Counted from the stretch's first letter, positions 34,370 through 43,539 are shown. The stretch is DNA of 64,000 bases from Salibacterium salarium (GCF_030813635.1 NZ_JAUSUM010000002.1:744001-808000), one strand, 5' to 3'. The notes: generated by a model from the sequence alone, not told the origin. A program made the numbers and translations.

Positions 34370-37188
34370 CATATTTTGTAGTCAAATCCTTTCTCTGTAT
34401 AAAAAGGCAAAAAACCTTGTTCTGTTTCCTCTTGGATTTCATCAATTTCTTCTACCGTTTCAGCGTTGGCACTCATAGGCTGATAGTTTATATCATTAAT
34501 GTTGTATCCGATCTCACTAATAGCTTCTGTCGTCTGATCAACTAATGGTTCCATCATTTCTTTAAAATCTGGGTCATCATTTTTTAACGTGATCGAGAGC
34601 TGTCTTTCTGTAGATTGAACCATAATCCCGGTTTCTCCTAAAGTAGGAGTATCAATTAGAAAATATAAGTTACAATTTTCCCAATCCAACTGGTCAACTT
34701 CCTGTCTCGACTGCACATATACCTGCAATTGCTCATGCTTATCCTTCATAGGAACAGGTAGATTAAATAATAGATGCTGCATATTGTTTCCTTGTTCTGA
34801 CTTACTCATTAACTGCTGCCCAGTTAGGTTGGAAACACTTTGATTTGCTTTTTGTTGCATTCGACTTCCCTCATCTTCAGTTTTAAGAAGTTGAAGTAGC
34901 GCCTCTTTCATATTTTGCTGTTGTGAACCTGATTGTCCTTGCTGCTCTTTTCCAGAAGACGCAAACATCTGGCCTATTTCACTTTCCCTATTTAATCCTA
35001 AAGATCGAACCAGCTCAAATACTTGCCTTGAAGAAGGATCTTGCGTGACAGTTCTAGCCTGATCGGTTACTTGTTGAGAAGCAGCTTTCACCCCTTTATC
35101 TGCGCTGGATGTTGCTTCCCTTGTTATTACATTTTTCACTTTTTCCTCGGAAGGTTTGAAATCCAGTTGTTCCATTGAACGTTGCACTTCTTTTACAATG
35201 TTTAAAGCAGCTGAGGTTTGACCTTTAGAGAGCAGTTGTTTTGCTTCTGCAAGCTGACTGCTTGCCTGCATCATTTTTCTTTCTGTCTTCATATCAGTAA
35301 ATAACATAAAGTCACTTCTTAGAATGGCTCGATCCATTTGTTTAATTGTTGCTTCGAGTACTTGCTTTGCTTGTGGGGCGGATTGTTGATTGATTATTTT
35401 TTCTGCTTGCTGTAGTTGTTTTACAGTATTTTGCCTTACCTGCTTAAACTCATCCGTAACTTTTAAGATTCTGTCTGTAATCCTTGTTTCGAGCATTTGT
35501 TTCGTTTCAAAAGGGGGAGACGTTTGAATTTGTTCATTCGCATTATACTGAGCCGCTGAAGCAGATACGGCGCCGTTTTTTGAAAGAACATCAGACAATT
35601 CCTGTAGCGATTGCTGGACTGTTTGTCTAGCCGCCATTTCTTTACCTTCATTTAAAAGAGTGTTTGCTTTTTCCATCTGTTCAGCAGCTGATTTTTGAAC
35701 ATTTTCCGGCAAAGATGCAGGAAGTTGCTTTTGTATTTGATTAATTAACGTTTCTACATTAGGCTCTGTGTGTAATTGATTTTGAAGAGAAGAAATCATA
35801 TTTTGTACATTACTTGCCTGAGAACCTTGATTAGCAACAGCCGCTTTTTCGTTCATTGCTTGAGTTAATGTGTTCATCAACCTCTGTTTTCCAGCTTGGT
35901 CCAGTTGGTCGAGCTGTTTGACCAGTTTTAAAATACGTTGTTCATCCTCACCGTTCACACCACTTGCATGAAGCAGTTGCTTAATTTGCTGTTGTATCGC
36001 TTCCGTTGATCCTCCATTGTTTCGTATCTGGTTAATGATTTGAACCAAATCAGAAGGCTTCGAGGAAGAGCTGGATGACGATGAAGACTGAGTCAGCATT
36101 CTATCCAGTTGATTTCTGGCTGCAGATCTATCCCCCTGTTTTAGAAGCTGCTCTACTTCTTTTAATTGGTTCTCTATAGCTTTAGCAGATTCTTTATCAA
36201 CATTTGCTGACGTTAACGCTTCGCGTACTTGTTGTACAGACTTTTCTGCTGCCCCACCGCTGTTCAATTGACTTCGTAATTGTTGAAGAGCTTTCTCAAC
36301 ATCTGCTCGAGAATGATTTGCTTTTTCTTTACTCACCACAGATTGCAATGCACGATCTAACCTTTCCTTGCCCGTGCTAGTAAGATGCTCTGCCTCTTTA
36401 ACGGCTTTTTCGATTTTTGCAGCGTCTTCTTTTGATAAATCAGGATGGTTCATGACACGGTTTTTTATAGCTTTTGTTGCTTCTTCAACCGAACCACCAT
36501 CGTTTAAACGTTTTCGAACATCTTGTACCGCCTCTTTTAAACTTTGACTTGAATCTGCTTCTGCTGCTTTGATTGCTTTTTTTACAGCACCATCTAAAGC
36601 GGCATTCCCTGTTTTACTCGACGATTCAGATTTAGAAGAAAGGTCATTTATGAAATCAACAGAGCTTTTACTATTTAGCCCTTCGTGTATATTTTTCAAA
36701 TTACTGTCATTTATATCGACACCCTTTGTAGCTGCCGTTTTTATCGTATTTAATTTTTGCTCATTGGTACCGTTTGAACTGTCGATAAAACGTTGCATAG
36801 ATTCGGCTGAAAATTTAGTTAGCGGTGAACCCGTATCCAACATAACTTTTGCGGCATTTGTCATCGTTGCAGAAGGTTGTTGTATACCTAAATTTTTTAA
36901 AATAGAATTTGTATTAACAGCTTTACCTGAACCATTATTGGTAGCAGAAGAACTCATCGCTCTAACTTGAGCAATTCCTTCTTTTTTACCCATTACCTGA
37001 AAATCAACTTGGTTCTGCTTAGGCATACTCCCTTCAAATACAGCTTTCATTTTACCGCTTCGCATTCCTAATACTGCTTCATTGCTATTTCTTCTTTCTA
37101 GTACCCGCGCACGGTACACTCCTCCTTCTTGTAATCGAAAAGAGGATTCTTGTGTTTGTTTAGAAGGTAAATACGTACTAACTTGCAT
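34369..37188 (-). CDS. Large FliK-like hook-length protein (YlqG type) with internal repeats
   Basis: A 939-residue, Gln/Ser-rich protein. The first 75 residues form a beta-rich domain (GGVYRARVLERR). Residues 224-535 hold four tandem units of about 80 residues, each starting with LRSQLNSGG-like text and followed by a QLKEVEQLL-like helix. A nine-Ser run follows near residue 368. The C-terminus (about 800-910), with NLYFLIDTPTLGETGIMV, resembles the Flg_hook domain of FliK. It is coupled to the FlhB-tail gene, the usual FliK partner, so a ruler or secretion-switch role is likely. The gene is much longer than typical YlqG. Confidence 0.75.
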   Translation of the reverse strand: MQVSTYLPSKQTQESSFRLQEGGVYRARVLERRNSNEAVLGMRSGKMKAVFEGSMPKQNQVDFQVMGKKEGIAQVRAMSSSATNNGSGKAVNTNSILKNLGIQQPSATMTNAAKVMLDTGSPLTKFSAESMQRFIDSSNGTNEQKLNTIKTAATKGVDINDSNLKNIHEGLNSKSSVDFINDLSSKSESSSKTGNAALDGAVKKAIKAAEADSSQSLKEAVQDVRKRLNDGGSVEEATKAIKNRVMNHPDLSKEDAAKIEKAVKEAEHLTSTGKERLDRALQSVVSKEKANHSRADVEKALQQLRSQLNSGGAAEKSVQQVREALTSANVDKESAKAIENQLKEVEQLLKQGDRSAARNQLDRMLTQSSSSSSSSSKPSDLVQIINQIRNNGGSTEAIQQQIKQLLHASGVNGEDEQRILKLVKQLDQLDQAGKQRLMNTLTQAMNEKAAVANQGSQASNVQNMISSLQNQLHTEPNVETLINQIQKQLPASLPENVQKSAAEQMEKANTLLNEGKEMAARQTVQQSLQELSDVLSKNGAVSASAAQYNANEQIQTSPPFETKQMLETRITDRILKVTDEFKQVRQNTVKQLQQAEKIINQQSAPQAKQVLEATIKQMDRAILRSDFMLFTDMKTERKMMQASSQLAEAKQLLSKGQTSAALNIVKEVQRSMEQLDFKPSEEKVKNVITREATSSADKGVKAASQQVTDQARTVTQDPSSRQVFELVRSLGLNRESEIGQMFASSGKEQQGQSGSQQQNMKEALLQLLKTEDEGSRMQQKANQSVSNLTGQQLMSKSEQGNNMQHLLFNLPVPMKDKHEQLQVYVQSRQEVDQLDWENCNLYFLIDTPTLGETGIMVQSTERQLSITLKNDDPDFKEMMEPLVDQTTEAISEIGYNINDINYQPMSANAETVEEIDEIQEETEQGFLPFYTEKGFDYKI

Positions 37189-37261
37189 ATTGTCACCCCG
37201 TTCAATCTCTCTTTCCCTTATATCGGCTGCTATTCATTTTTATTTATCGTACTTAGGTACC

Positions 37262-37310
37262 AAAAAAGTGCTCGTAAGGAGTTATAAACAGTCCTTGCGA
37301 GCACTTTTTT
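37262..37310. terminator. Terminator between the FliK-like gene and dinB
   Basis: A long stem, AAAAAAGTGCTCG with one mismatch then AAGGA, paired with its complement around an 11-base loop and flanked by A and T runs. It lies right after dinB on the minus strand and can act in both directions. Confidence 0.9.
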
Positions 37311-37322
37311 ACATTGGATTAA

Positions 37323-38516
37323 CTATGAATCCGTATGATTATGACCTTTTTTTAATATATGGTTCCCATATTTATTCGTTAATTGTGACATAGTAGCCGA
37401 TAACTTTGCTTCTTTTATGTCCTTTTTATAAGAAAATAAATCCAACTGCTTATATGCATCGGCAATTGGTATCACTTCTAAACCAGTAATTCCAAGCAAG
37501 CGGACACTTTCACCGTTCCAATAGCGCTCTAATAGTTCAACAGCCTGTGTTTTTATTTCTTCTTTAGTAAAAATCGGGTTAAGAAGCTTTCTACTTCTTG
37601 TTATTGTTTTTCTGTCACTATACCTTATTGTAATTTGAAAATTGTCAGAACAAACTTGTTTGTGCTTCAATCTCGCTTCGACTTTTTCAGAAAGCATGGA
37701 AATGACATTTAGCAACTCTTGTTTTTGATTTACATCAGCAGACATGGTTGTCGAACTTCCTACACTTTTCACTTCTTTTGCAGCCTCAGGATCTACTATC
37801 CGATAATCGATTCCATTTGCTCTTTCATAAAGTTTTTTCCCCATTACTCCAAACCGGCCTTTTAGAGAATCTACAGAATAAGCTGCTAAGTCACCTATTG
37901 TATAAATATCCCACTGCTTTAATTTATCTGCGGTCTTCATCCCTATTCCATGCATATCTTCAACTGGAAGAGGCCATAACTTTTGAGATAGCTCCCGTTT
38001 TCTTAACACTGTGATACCAAGTGGTTTTTTCATATCACTTGCCATTTTTGCTAAAAACTTGCCGGGTGCTATACCAATGCTGGACGGTAACCCTAGTTCT
38101 TTATACAGCCTATTCTGTATTTCTTCGGCCATGTGCAACACGTTTCTTTTTTTAAAATTACTCGTTACATCCATGTACCCTTCATCAATAGAAACCGGTT
38201 CAACTAAGTCTGTGTACTCCTCAAGAAAATGAAATAATTCAGCAGACGCAGCCCTGTATTTAGTAAAATCAGGCGGACGAATAATGAGGTTCGGGCATTT
38301 TTTTAACGCTTGCCATACGGGCATCGTTGTTTTCACACCATATTCTCTCGCTTCGTAGCTCGCTGTGACCACAATGCCTTTGCGTTGTTTTGGATTCCCT
38401 GCTATAGCAAGAGGTTTTCCGGCCAAAGATGGATCATGGTTACTCTCTACACTTGCATAAAAGCTATTCATATCGACGTGAAAGATTATTTTTCCGTTCC
38501 AATCATGCCCATTCAT
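37323..38516 (-). CDS. dinB: DNA polymerase IV (Y family)
   Basis: A translesion polymerase of 397 residues. The catalytic elements are HVDMNSFYASVE (first acidic residue), YEAREYGVKTTMP and VEPVSIDEGYMDVT (SxDE motif near residue 105). A helix-hairpin-helix VEDMHGIGMKTADKL and little-finger domain follow. The C-terminal QLDLFSY is a beta-clamp-binding motif. The ATG at 38516 is chosen for GGAG ten bases ahead and alignment with the family start; an ATG 39 bases upstream is unsupported. B. subtilis yqjW occupies a related position. Confidence 0.94.
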   Translation of the reverse strand: MNGHDWNGKIIFHVDMNSFYASVESNHDPSLAGKPLAIAGNPKQRKGIVVTASYEAREYGVKTTMPVWQALKKCPNLIIRPPDFTKYRAASAELFHFLEEYTDLVEPVSIDEGYMDVTSNFKKRNVLHMAEEIQNRLYKELGLPSSIGIAPGKFLAKMASDMKKPLGITVLRKRELSQKLWPLPVEDMHGIGMKTADKLKQWDIYTIGDLAAYSVDSLKGRFGVMGKKLYERANGIDYRIVDPEAAKEVKSVGSSTTMSADVNQKQELLNVISMLSEKVEARLKHKQVCSDNFQITIRYSDRKTITRSRKLLNPIFTKEEIKTQAVELLERYWNGESVRLLGITGLEVIPIADAYKQLDLFSYKKDIKEAKLSATMSQLTNKYGNHILKKGHNHTDS

Positions 38517-38598
38517 CCTCTGTCTGCTCCTTTCCGCAGAAACAAGCTGAATCATTATGAGAAAAAAACGTTGATTTTAAGTATCCTACCATAAAAGG

Positions 38599-39081
38599 CT
38601 ATTTTGTTTTTTTAACCCAATCTACAAATTCTTTGCCATGAAATTGTAGATTAATTTCTTCTAAAAATCGATGGAAATCCTCTAGTTCTTGCATATGTTC
38701 ATCACTATTATTACCGTATTGTTCTATGAAGTTTAATAATTGATGAGGCTGTTCAGCCGTTACTCTTCTAATTTCTTCGCCTTTATTAGTCAATGAAACG
38801 TAAGAGACGCGTAAATCGTTCTCATTTTTTTCAATCTTGACAAGCTTCTTTTCTCTTAATCTTTTTATAATCTGCATAACCGTGGACAAATCCCACAAAC
38901 CAATATCGGCGATTTTTGTCATTGTAGCTTGGCTTTCCATATATAAAATCCAGAGGATATGCTGTTCAGCTTGTGTGATTCCTAAATCTTGAGCTGATTT
39001 TTGCCAATCTTCTTCCATCACTTTCAATATCCCACGAAGCAAGTTCAAATAAGAGTGATAATTCCATTGATACTTTTCCAT
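38599..39081 (-). CDS. MarR-family regulator, ScoC/Hpr-like
   Basis: A 160-residue winged-helix regulator. The core, EEDWQKSAQDLGITQAEQHI through LWILYMES, LSTVMQIIKRLREKKLVKIE and LRVSYVSLTNKGEE, is organised like ScoC (Hpr), the transition-state repressor of proteases and sporulation, but the ScoC C-terminal extension is missing. AAGGAG precedes the ATG. It is monocistronic between dinB and the peptidase gene. Targets unknown; MarR family membership is firm, ScoC kinship is a suggestion. Confidence 0.82.
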   Translation of the reverse strand: MEKYQWNYHSYLNLLRGILKVMEEDWQKSAQDLGITQAEQHILWILYMESQATMTKIADIGLWDLSTVMQIIKRLREKKLVKIEKNENDLRVSYVSLTNKGEEIRRVTAEQPHQLLNFIEQYGNNSDEHMQELEDFHRFLEEINLQFHGKEFVDWVKKTK

Positions 39082-39149
39082 ATCATCTTTCTCCTTTCAA
39101 TATCACTCTATTGTATCAGTAGTAGTTTTATTATGAAAGAAATTTACTT

Positions 39150-40277
39150 TTATTGAGCGCTTGTGACTGTTTCTGCAACAATAGATGTCACCATTTCTGC
39201 CAACTTCATTAGTTCAGTGACAGGAATCCTTTCGTTTGTTGTATGAATTTCTTCATATCCTACCGCCAAGTTTACAGTAGGAATTCCATATCCACTTATA
39301 ATATTTGCATCACTTCCGCCGCCACTTTGTAGCAGCTCAGGATTTCTTCCTATCTTTTTTGCTGCACGCATGGCTGTTTGAACGACTTGGTCTTGTTCGT
39401 TCAATTTATATCCTGGATAAACTATTGTAATGTCCAATTCAGCTGTCGTGCCCATTTTTTCCGCTGTTTGCTCTATTGCTTTTTTCATTTTTTCTACTTG
39501 AACATCTAGTTTTTCCCTAACAAGCGAACGTGCTTCTGCTGAAATATGAACTTCATCGCAGACAACATTCGTCTGTGATCCTCCTTCAAAACGACCTATA
39601 TTAGCTGTCGTTTCGCTATCGATGCGACCAAGTGGCATGTTAGATAAAGCTTTAGCAGCAACAGTTATTGCAGATATTCCTTTTTCAGGAGCAACCCCAG
39701 CATGAGCCGTTTTTCCATTTACTTTAATATGCAACTTTGCCTGTGTCGGAGCAGCAACGATGATATTACCAACTTTGCCGTCACTATCTAACGCATAACC
39801 AAAATCTGCTTGTAACAACGAAGAATCGAGAGCTTTCGCACCTACCAAGCCAGATTCTTCACCAACTGTTATAACAAATTGAATGGTTCCATGCGGTTGT
39901 TCGTCTTCTTGAATCGAACGAATGCTTTCTAGCATTACGGCAATACCAGCTTTATCATCAGCTCCTAAAATAGTCGTTCCATCTGTCTGCATATATCCGT
40001 CTTTAATAAACGGTTTAATTCCATTGCCTGGTGTAACAGTGTCCATATGACTCGTGAAATAAATGGTTTCACTGTTTTTTACGTTAGCTTCCCACGTACA
40101 AATAAGATTTCCGGCTTCATGTTCGGTCGATTGTGCTGCTTCATCTTCTTCCACGGTAACCCCTAAACTTTCAAACTTCTCTTTTAACATTTCGGATATT
40201 TCTTTTTCGTTTTTCGTTTCAGAATCAACTTGTACTAACTCCATCATTTCATTGACGAGTCGTTTCTCATTAATCAT
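39150..40277 (-). CDS. M20 metallopeptidase, peptidase T-like (YqjE)
   Basis: A 375-residue di-zinc aminopeptidase-type enzyme. Metal ligands appear in FTSHMDTVTPGNG, TTILGADDKAGIAVML and VGEESGLVGAKAL; a dimerisation domain with KINGKTAHAG-like text (KVNGKTAHAGVAPEKG) follows, and SGGGSDANII near residue 330 completes the site. The ATG at 40277 is chosen because GAGGAG lies six bases ahead. It overlaps the epimerase gene by 8 bases. B. subtilis yqjE is next to yqjC in the same order. Confidence 0.9.
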   Translation of the reverse strand: MINEKRLVNEMMELVQVDSETKNEKEISEMLKEKFESLGVTVEEDEAAQSTEHEAGNLICTWEANVKNSETIYFTSHMDTVTPGNGIKPFIKDGYMQTDGTTILGADDKAGIAVMLESIRSIQEDEQPHGTIQFVITVGEESGLVGAKALDSSLLQADFGYALDSDGKVGNIIVAAPTQAKLHIKVNGKTAHAGVAPEKGISAITVAAKALSNMPLGRIDSETTANIGRFEGGSQTNVVCDEVHISAEARSLVREKLDVQVEKMKKAIEQTAEKMGTTAELDITIVYPGYKLNEQDQVVQTAMRAAKKIGRNPELLQSGGGSDANIISGYGIPTVNLAVGYEEIHTTNERIPVTELMKLAEMVTSIVAETVTSAQ

Positions 40278-40713
40278 GCCCATTCTCCTCATAGTAATTA
40301 TTTTTGTTGGTTTTTTCGATAAATTCATAAAGAACTTTGCCTGTGCTAGAAGGGTGTAGAAAGGCTGTTTTTGCGTTATCTGATCCTTTTATGTAATGAT
40401 CGTGTATCGTTTTAATACCAGCTTTGCGTATTTCTTTCAGCCTTTCATCAATCGTTGAGACGGTTAAACCTATATGATGAAGCCCCTCCCCTTTTTCATC
40501 TAAAAATGTTGCAACCGGACTATCCGGACCCTGGGGTTCTACTAATTCAATTTTAGATAAACCAATTTGAAAAAAAGCTACCTTTACTTTTTGGGAAGGA
40601 ACCGACTCTATTTTTAACAATCGCAGACCCAATATATCTTTATAAAAGGAATAGTGTTCATCAATAGAATAAACAGCAATCCCCACATGATCTATACCCT
40701 CTGGTGCTTTCAT
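40270..40713 (-). CDS. mce: Methylmalonyl-CoA epimerase (YqjC)
   Basis: A vicinal-oxygen-chelate protein of 147 residues. It has IDHVGIAVYSIDEHYSFYKD at the start, KVKVAFFQIGLSKIELVEP and GLHHIGLTVSTID, giving the His, Gln/His and Glu metal ligands of the epimerase family. It interconverts the R and S forms of methylmalonyl-CoA. No mutase subunit gene is in the window. GAGGAG lies eight bases before the ATG at 40713. Divergent from prli42. Confidence 0.88.
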   Translation of the reverse strand: MKAPEGIDHVGIAVYSIDEHYSFYKDILGLRLLKIESVPSQKVKVAFFQIGLSKIELVEPQGPDSPVATFLDEKGEGLHHIGLTVSTIDERLKEIRKAGIKTIHDHYIKGSDNAKTAFLHPSSTGKVLYEFIEKTNKNNYYEENGHD

Positions 40714-40755
40714 ACATTTCACTCCTCATTGAAGTGTTAAGGAAATAATTAAAGG

Positions 40756-40784
40756 TTGAGTCACACGCGTGATACCCGTACAAT
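40756..40784 (+). promoter_or_regulatory. Sigma-A promoter of prli42
   Basis: TTGAGT, 17 bases, TACAAT, about 36 bases before the GTG start of the small membrane protein gene. Confidence 0.65.
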
Positions 40785-40819
40785 ACAAGTAAAGAATATA
40801 AAGGTTGGAGGGAAAACCA

Positions 40820-40918
40820 GTGCCTAAAAAATTCCAAAAGACAATCATTTACATTATGATTATAACATTAGTTGTAGGTAGCGTGCTTACCGGAGCATCG
40901 GCATTATTAAACGGGTAA
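40820..40918 (+). CDS. prli42: Prli42, small stressosome-associated membrane protein
   Basis: A 32-residue protein: basic PKKFQK, then one transmembrane helix IIYIMIITLVVGSVLTGASA. It has the size, the lysine-rich start and the SVLTG ending of Prli42, which in Listeria anchors the RsbR stressosome to the membrane and is conserved across Bacilli. GGAGG lies eight bases before the GTG start; a sigma-A promoter and a strong terminator make it a complete single-gene unit on the plus strand between minus-strand genes. Its length makes homology scoring weak, but the context is convincing. Confidence 0.8.
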   Translation: MPKKFQKTIIYIMIITLVVGSVLTGASALLNG

Positions 40919-40945
40919 CGTAGTCAATAAGCTGTCCTCACTTTT

Positions 40946-40970
40946 AAAGGCCCTAAATAATGGGCCTTTT
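40946..40970 (+). terminator. Terminator after prli42
   Basis: AAAGGCCC pairs with GGGCCTTT around an 8-base loop and is followed by T, 28 bases after the prli42 stop. The sequence from here to 41164 has no supported gene. Confidence 0.8.
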
Positions 40971-41164
40971 CGGGGGAAATAGAAATATATAAACGCTCTT
41001 CGTATCTTTAAGCTCCACGCGGAAGTTGTCATTTATTATTGAGCCGGTGTTACTAAAGGAGATAATTGTTCTAACCGCTGTGATTCGTGCCAAAAGAATC
41101 TCTTCGTCCTCGTCTATACTCTTTGGCTGTCGATGAAGACAATAGTAGTTTTCTTTATGCTATG

Positions 41165-41713
41165 CTATGAAAGTCTTTTTAAATCTTCCTCTATATAAAG
41201 GGGTTTTGGAACCTTCATAACGCCTCTTTCTTTGGCAATTTGTTCTATTGTTTTAGGACTTTGCTCGATCCAGACTTTCACTCCGTTCTCCATTTTCTCA
41301 AACAGTTGATTTACATCTTCGTTCCTCATGCGGATGCATCCATTGGAAACATAACGACCAATTGACTCTGGTCGATTCGTTCCATGAATCCCGTATATAC
41401 GCCCATTTGTATTATGAGCATCAAATCCTATCCACCTTGTCCCCAAAGGATTTTTAGGATCACCGCCTTTTATATCAAGCTTACGATAGTAAGGGCGTAT
41501 CGCTTGCACAATAATTGTAAATTCTCCTTCCGGTGTTAATTTCTCCGTCTTACCTGTTGCAACTGGATAGCGAGCTTCTATTTTTCCTTCATTTATAAAC
41601 GCAAGCTCATTTGTTTGTTTATTAATAATAACGTAAGGATCACCCGCTTCTGGTGATGTATTTAATGGCCACAAAATAGAAAACACACCTACGACAACCG
41701 TTAAAATTTTCAC
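41165..41713 (-). CDS. L,D-transpeptidase (YkuD domain), secreted
   Basis: A 182-residue exported enzyme: signal peptide MKILTVVVGVFSILWPLNT, then a YkuD domain with YVIINKQTNELAFINEG, ATGKTEKLTPEGEFTI and the catalytic HGTNRPESIGRYVSNGCIRM (His and Cys, about residues 113-132). Such enzymes make 3-3 crosslinks or attach molecules to peptidoglycan. The GTG start follows AAAGGGG. No LysM domain is present, unlike B. subtilis YkuD. It lies 39 bases downstream of the YqjA-like gene. Confidence 0.9.
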   Translation of the reverse strand: MKILTVVVGVFSILWPLNTSPEAGDPYVIINKQTNELAFINEGKIEARYPVATGKTEKLTPEGEFTIIVQAIRPYYRKLDIKGGDPKNPLGTRWIGFDAHNTNGRIYGIHGTNRPESIGRYVSNGCIRMRNEDVNQLFEKMENGVKVWIEQSPKTIEQIAKERGVMKVPKPLYIEEDLKRLS

Positions 41714-41752
41714 ATTCGCACCGCCCCTTTATGGTGGTTGTTGATATTCTTT

Positions 41753-42772
41753 CTATTTAGTGTCCCTTTGTTTGTGGTCTCTATTCAAACGTTTGGCTGA
41801 AACTGTTTTTGTACGTTTTGGATCTGGTTTAAACTTTTTCTTTGTTAATAAATACTCCTCTAACTCGTGAAGAATGTAAAATAATGAAGAACGAACTTCA
41901 AATTCCTCTCTTGTTTGTGGTAGCTCCATTTGTTTAAGTTCATTTCTTAACTCATTTAAACGGACAAGAAAATAGGCAGATGTGTTCCCTGGAGAAACCG
42001 CTTGACTTAATTCTTCCATAAAAGAAGCCATTTTTTCTCCTTGAATAAGGGTCCTGTCTAATGTTGAGATAAAAGGTAAGATACTTTTTATAACAGCAAA
42101 CTGTTTTTCTCGCATTTTAAAATAATGATAAAAATAATCATCATTACGTAAAAAATGGTTATCAACATTTTTTAATGCCATTTCTTTTCCTTCTTCAATA
42201 AATGCTGCGGCATCTGCAATTTCTTTGCCATCCCAGGTATTATCTCCAAATCGTAAGTATGAAGCAAATTCCTTCCAAATCGACCTAAAACAATCCTCAA
42301 GCCTTACCTGTTTCCACGTTAAATCTTTTTCATTACTTGGCATATACATGTTCATAACAAGGGCCACACCAACACCGATGAAAATTAATAAAACTTCGTT
42401 TAGAAGAACTTCAACGCTTACTCCTTCTGTCGTATAAAGATGTAGCATAATAACCACGCTTGTTACGACTCCACGTTTAGCTCCTATTCCAACGGCCGTT
42501 GGAATAAACAACAGAAACAATAAAGCAATAGAAATAGGATGATAACCAATAAGTTCATAAACAATACTTCCGTAAATTAAACCAACGAGACAGGCAACAA
42601 TTCGTTCCCATGAAGCACGAACTGATTCTTTTTTTGTAACAGATATACATAGAACAGTAATAATACCTGCCGAAACATAAAAATCCAGCTGCAACAACTG
42701 AGCGATGAAAATGGACAGTGCTGCCCCTATTGCTGTTTTTAACGTACGATAACCTATTCTCCACTTTGGCAT
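41753..42772 (-). CDS. yqjA: Aromatic acid exporter family protein (YqjA-like)
   Basis: A 339-residue membrane protein. The N-terminal half has five or six helices (RTLKTAIGAALSIFIAQLL, SAGIITVLCISVTKKES, ALLFLLFIPTAVGIGAKRG) of the FUSC/ArAE type; the C-terminal half (from about residue 150) is a soluble helical domain ending in a basic tail. B. subtilis yqjA is in the same neighbourhood. Export of aromatic compounds is known only for distant relatives, so the transported substrate is unknown. Confidence 0.8.
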   Translation of the reverse strand: MPKWRIGYRTLKTAIGAALSIFIAQLLQLDFYVSAGIITVLCISVTKKESVRASWERIVACLVGLIYGSIVYELIGYHPISIALLFLLFIPTAVGIGAKRGVVTSVVIMLHLYTTEGVSVEVLLNEVLLIFIGVGVALVMNMYMPSNEKDLTWKQVRLEDCFRSIWKEFASYLRFGDNTWDGKEIADAAAFIEEGKEMALKNVDNHFLRNDDYFYHYFKMREKQFAVIKSILPFISTLDRTLIQGEKMASFMEELSQAVSPGNTSAYFLVRLNELRNELKQMELPQTREEFEVRSSLFYILHELEEYLLTKKKFKPDPKRTKTVSAKRLNRDHKQRDTK

Positions 42773-42877
42773 GGGAAGCTCCTTTTCATGTTCACTTTTT
42801 TGTCAGAGCAAAAAACTACACATTTATTCATGTGCAGCAATGTAAACGATATGTTATGTAATCCACTTTTTAAATGA

Positions 42878-42952
42878 TGGCGCGCCTACCAGGATTCGAA
42901 CCTGGAATACGAGAACCGGAATCTCGCGTGATATCCCTTTCACCATAGGCGC
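42878..42952 (-). tRNA. tRNA-Arg (anticodon CCG)
   Basis: On the minus strand the cloverleaf is complete: acceptor GCGCCTA/TAGGCGC, D stem GTGA/TCAC, anticodon stem CGAGA/TCTCG with loop TTCCGGT, and T arm CCAGG-TTCGAAT-CCTGG. The anticodon is CCG, reading the CGG arginine codon. CCA is encoded. It is an isolated tRNA gene between the YqjA-like gene and a hypothetical gene. Confidence 0.96.
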
Positions 42953-43017
42953 AATGTCAAACAAGACAATCACGATTGTACCTAAAATTATCAAAGCTGT
43001 CAATGTATAAAAGAAAT

Positions 43018-43034
43018 GGGGGTTATTGCCCCCC
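43018..43034 (-). terminator. Terminator after the hypothetical gene
   Basis: GGGGG pairs with CCCCC around a six-base loop; on the minus strand ATTTCTTTT follows. It lies 17 bases after the stop at 43051. Confidence 0.65.
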
Positions 43035-43050
43035 TTTCGCTCTTATGAAT

Positions 43051-43410
43051 TTAAGACTCTGGTTGTCCTTCTTCTAACATTTTTTCAAAACGTTCTTCTA
43101 TTTGATCTTGGTTGTAACCCATCTGATTTAATTTTTTAGTAAAATGTTGAGCATAAAGTTTGGTTCGTTCTGCCATTTTTTTATATTTTTTTCGTTCTGC
43201 TACCTTTTTCGACGTTTGAGCCCTATTTTCTGCGTTAGACATAATGCTTTCAACAACAAATAATGACTTCCAAATCTCGTCTTCATCTAACTCCTGATTT
43301 TGACCTTCAAGACAAGACAAAACATCTTGATAATAGTCTCTAAACTCTTCGAAATCTATTTCTGTGTCCATATTCAAATATTCTTGTATTTTATCATAAT
43401 ACTTATCCAT
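43051..43410 (-). CDS. Conserved-looking helical protein, unknown
   Basis: A 119-residue acidic, almost entirely helical and coiled-coil-prone protein with no membrane segment. It includes FEEFRDYYQDVLSCLEGQ, then a Lys/Arg-rich stretch KKVAERKKYKKMAERTK and a closing GYNQDQIEERFEKMLEEG. I do not recognise the family. The ATG at 43410 is chosen because AAGGACGG lies nine bases before it; an ATG 39 bases upstream has no site. It is flanked by a tRNA gene and brxB, with its own terminator. Confidence 0.65.
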   Translation of the reverse strand: MDKYYDKIQEYLNMDTEIDFEEFRDYYQDVLSCLEGQNQELDEDEIWKSLFVVESIMSNAENRAQTSKKVAERKKYKKMAERTKLYAQHFTKKLNQMGYNQDQIEERFEKMLEEGQPES

Positions 43411-43539
43411 AACATTTTTCCGTCCTTTATGTATTGAAGTGACATTCATTATACCATATTATAAATTGTCATAGTCAAGAGAATGTAAATTATGAGCGGG
43501 AAAGACTCCCATGTTACTAGGAAGAAGTCTACATGAAGA

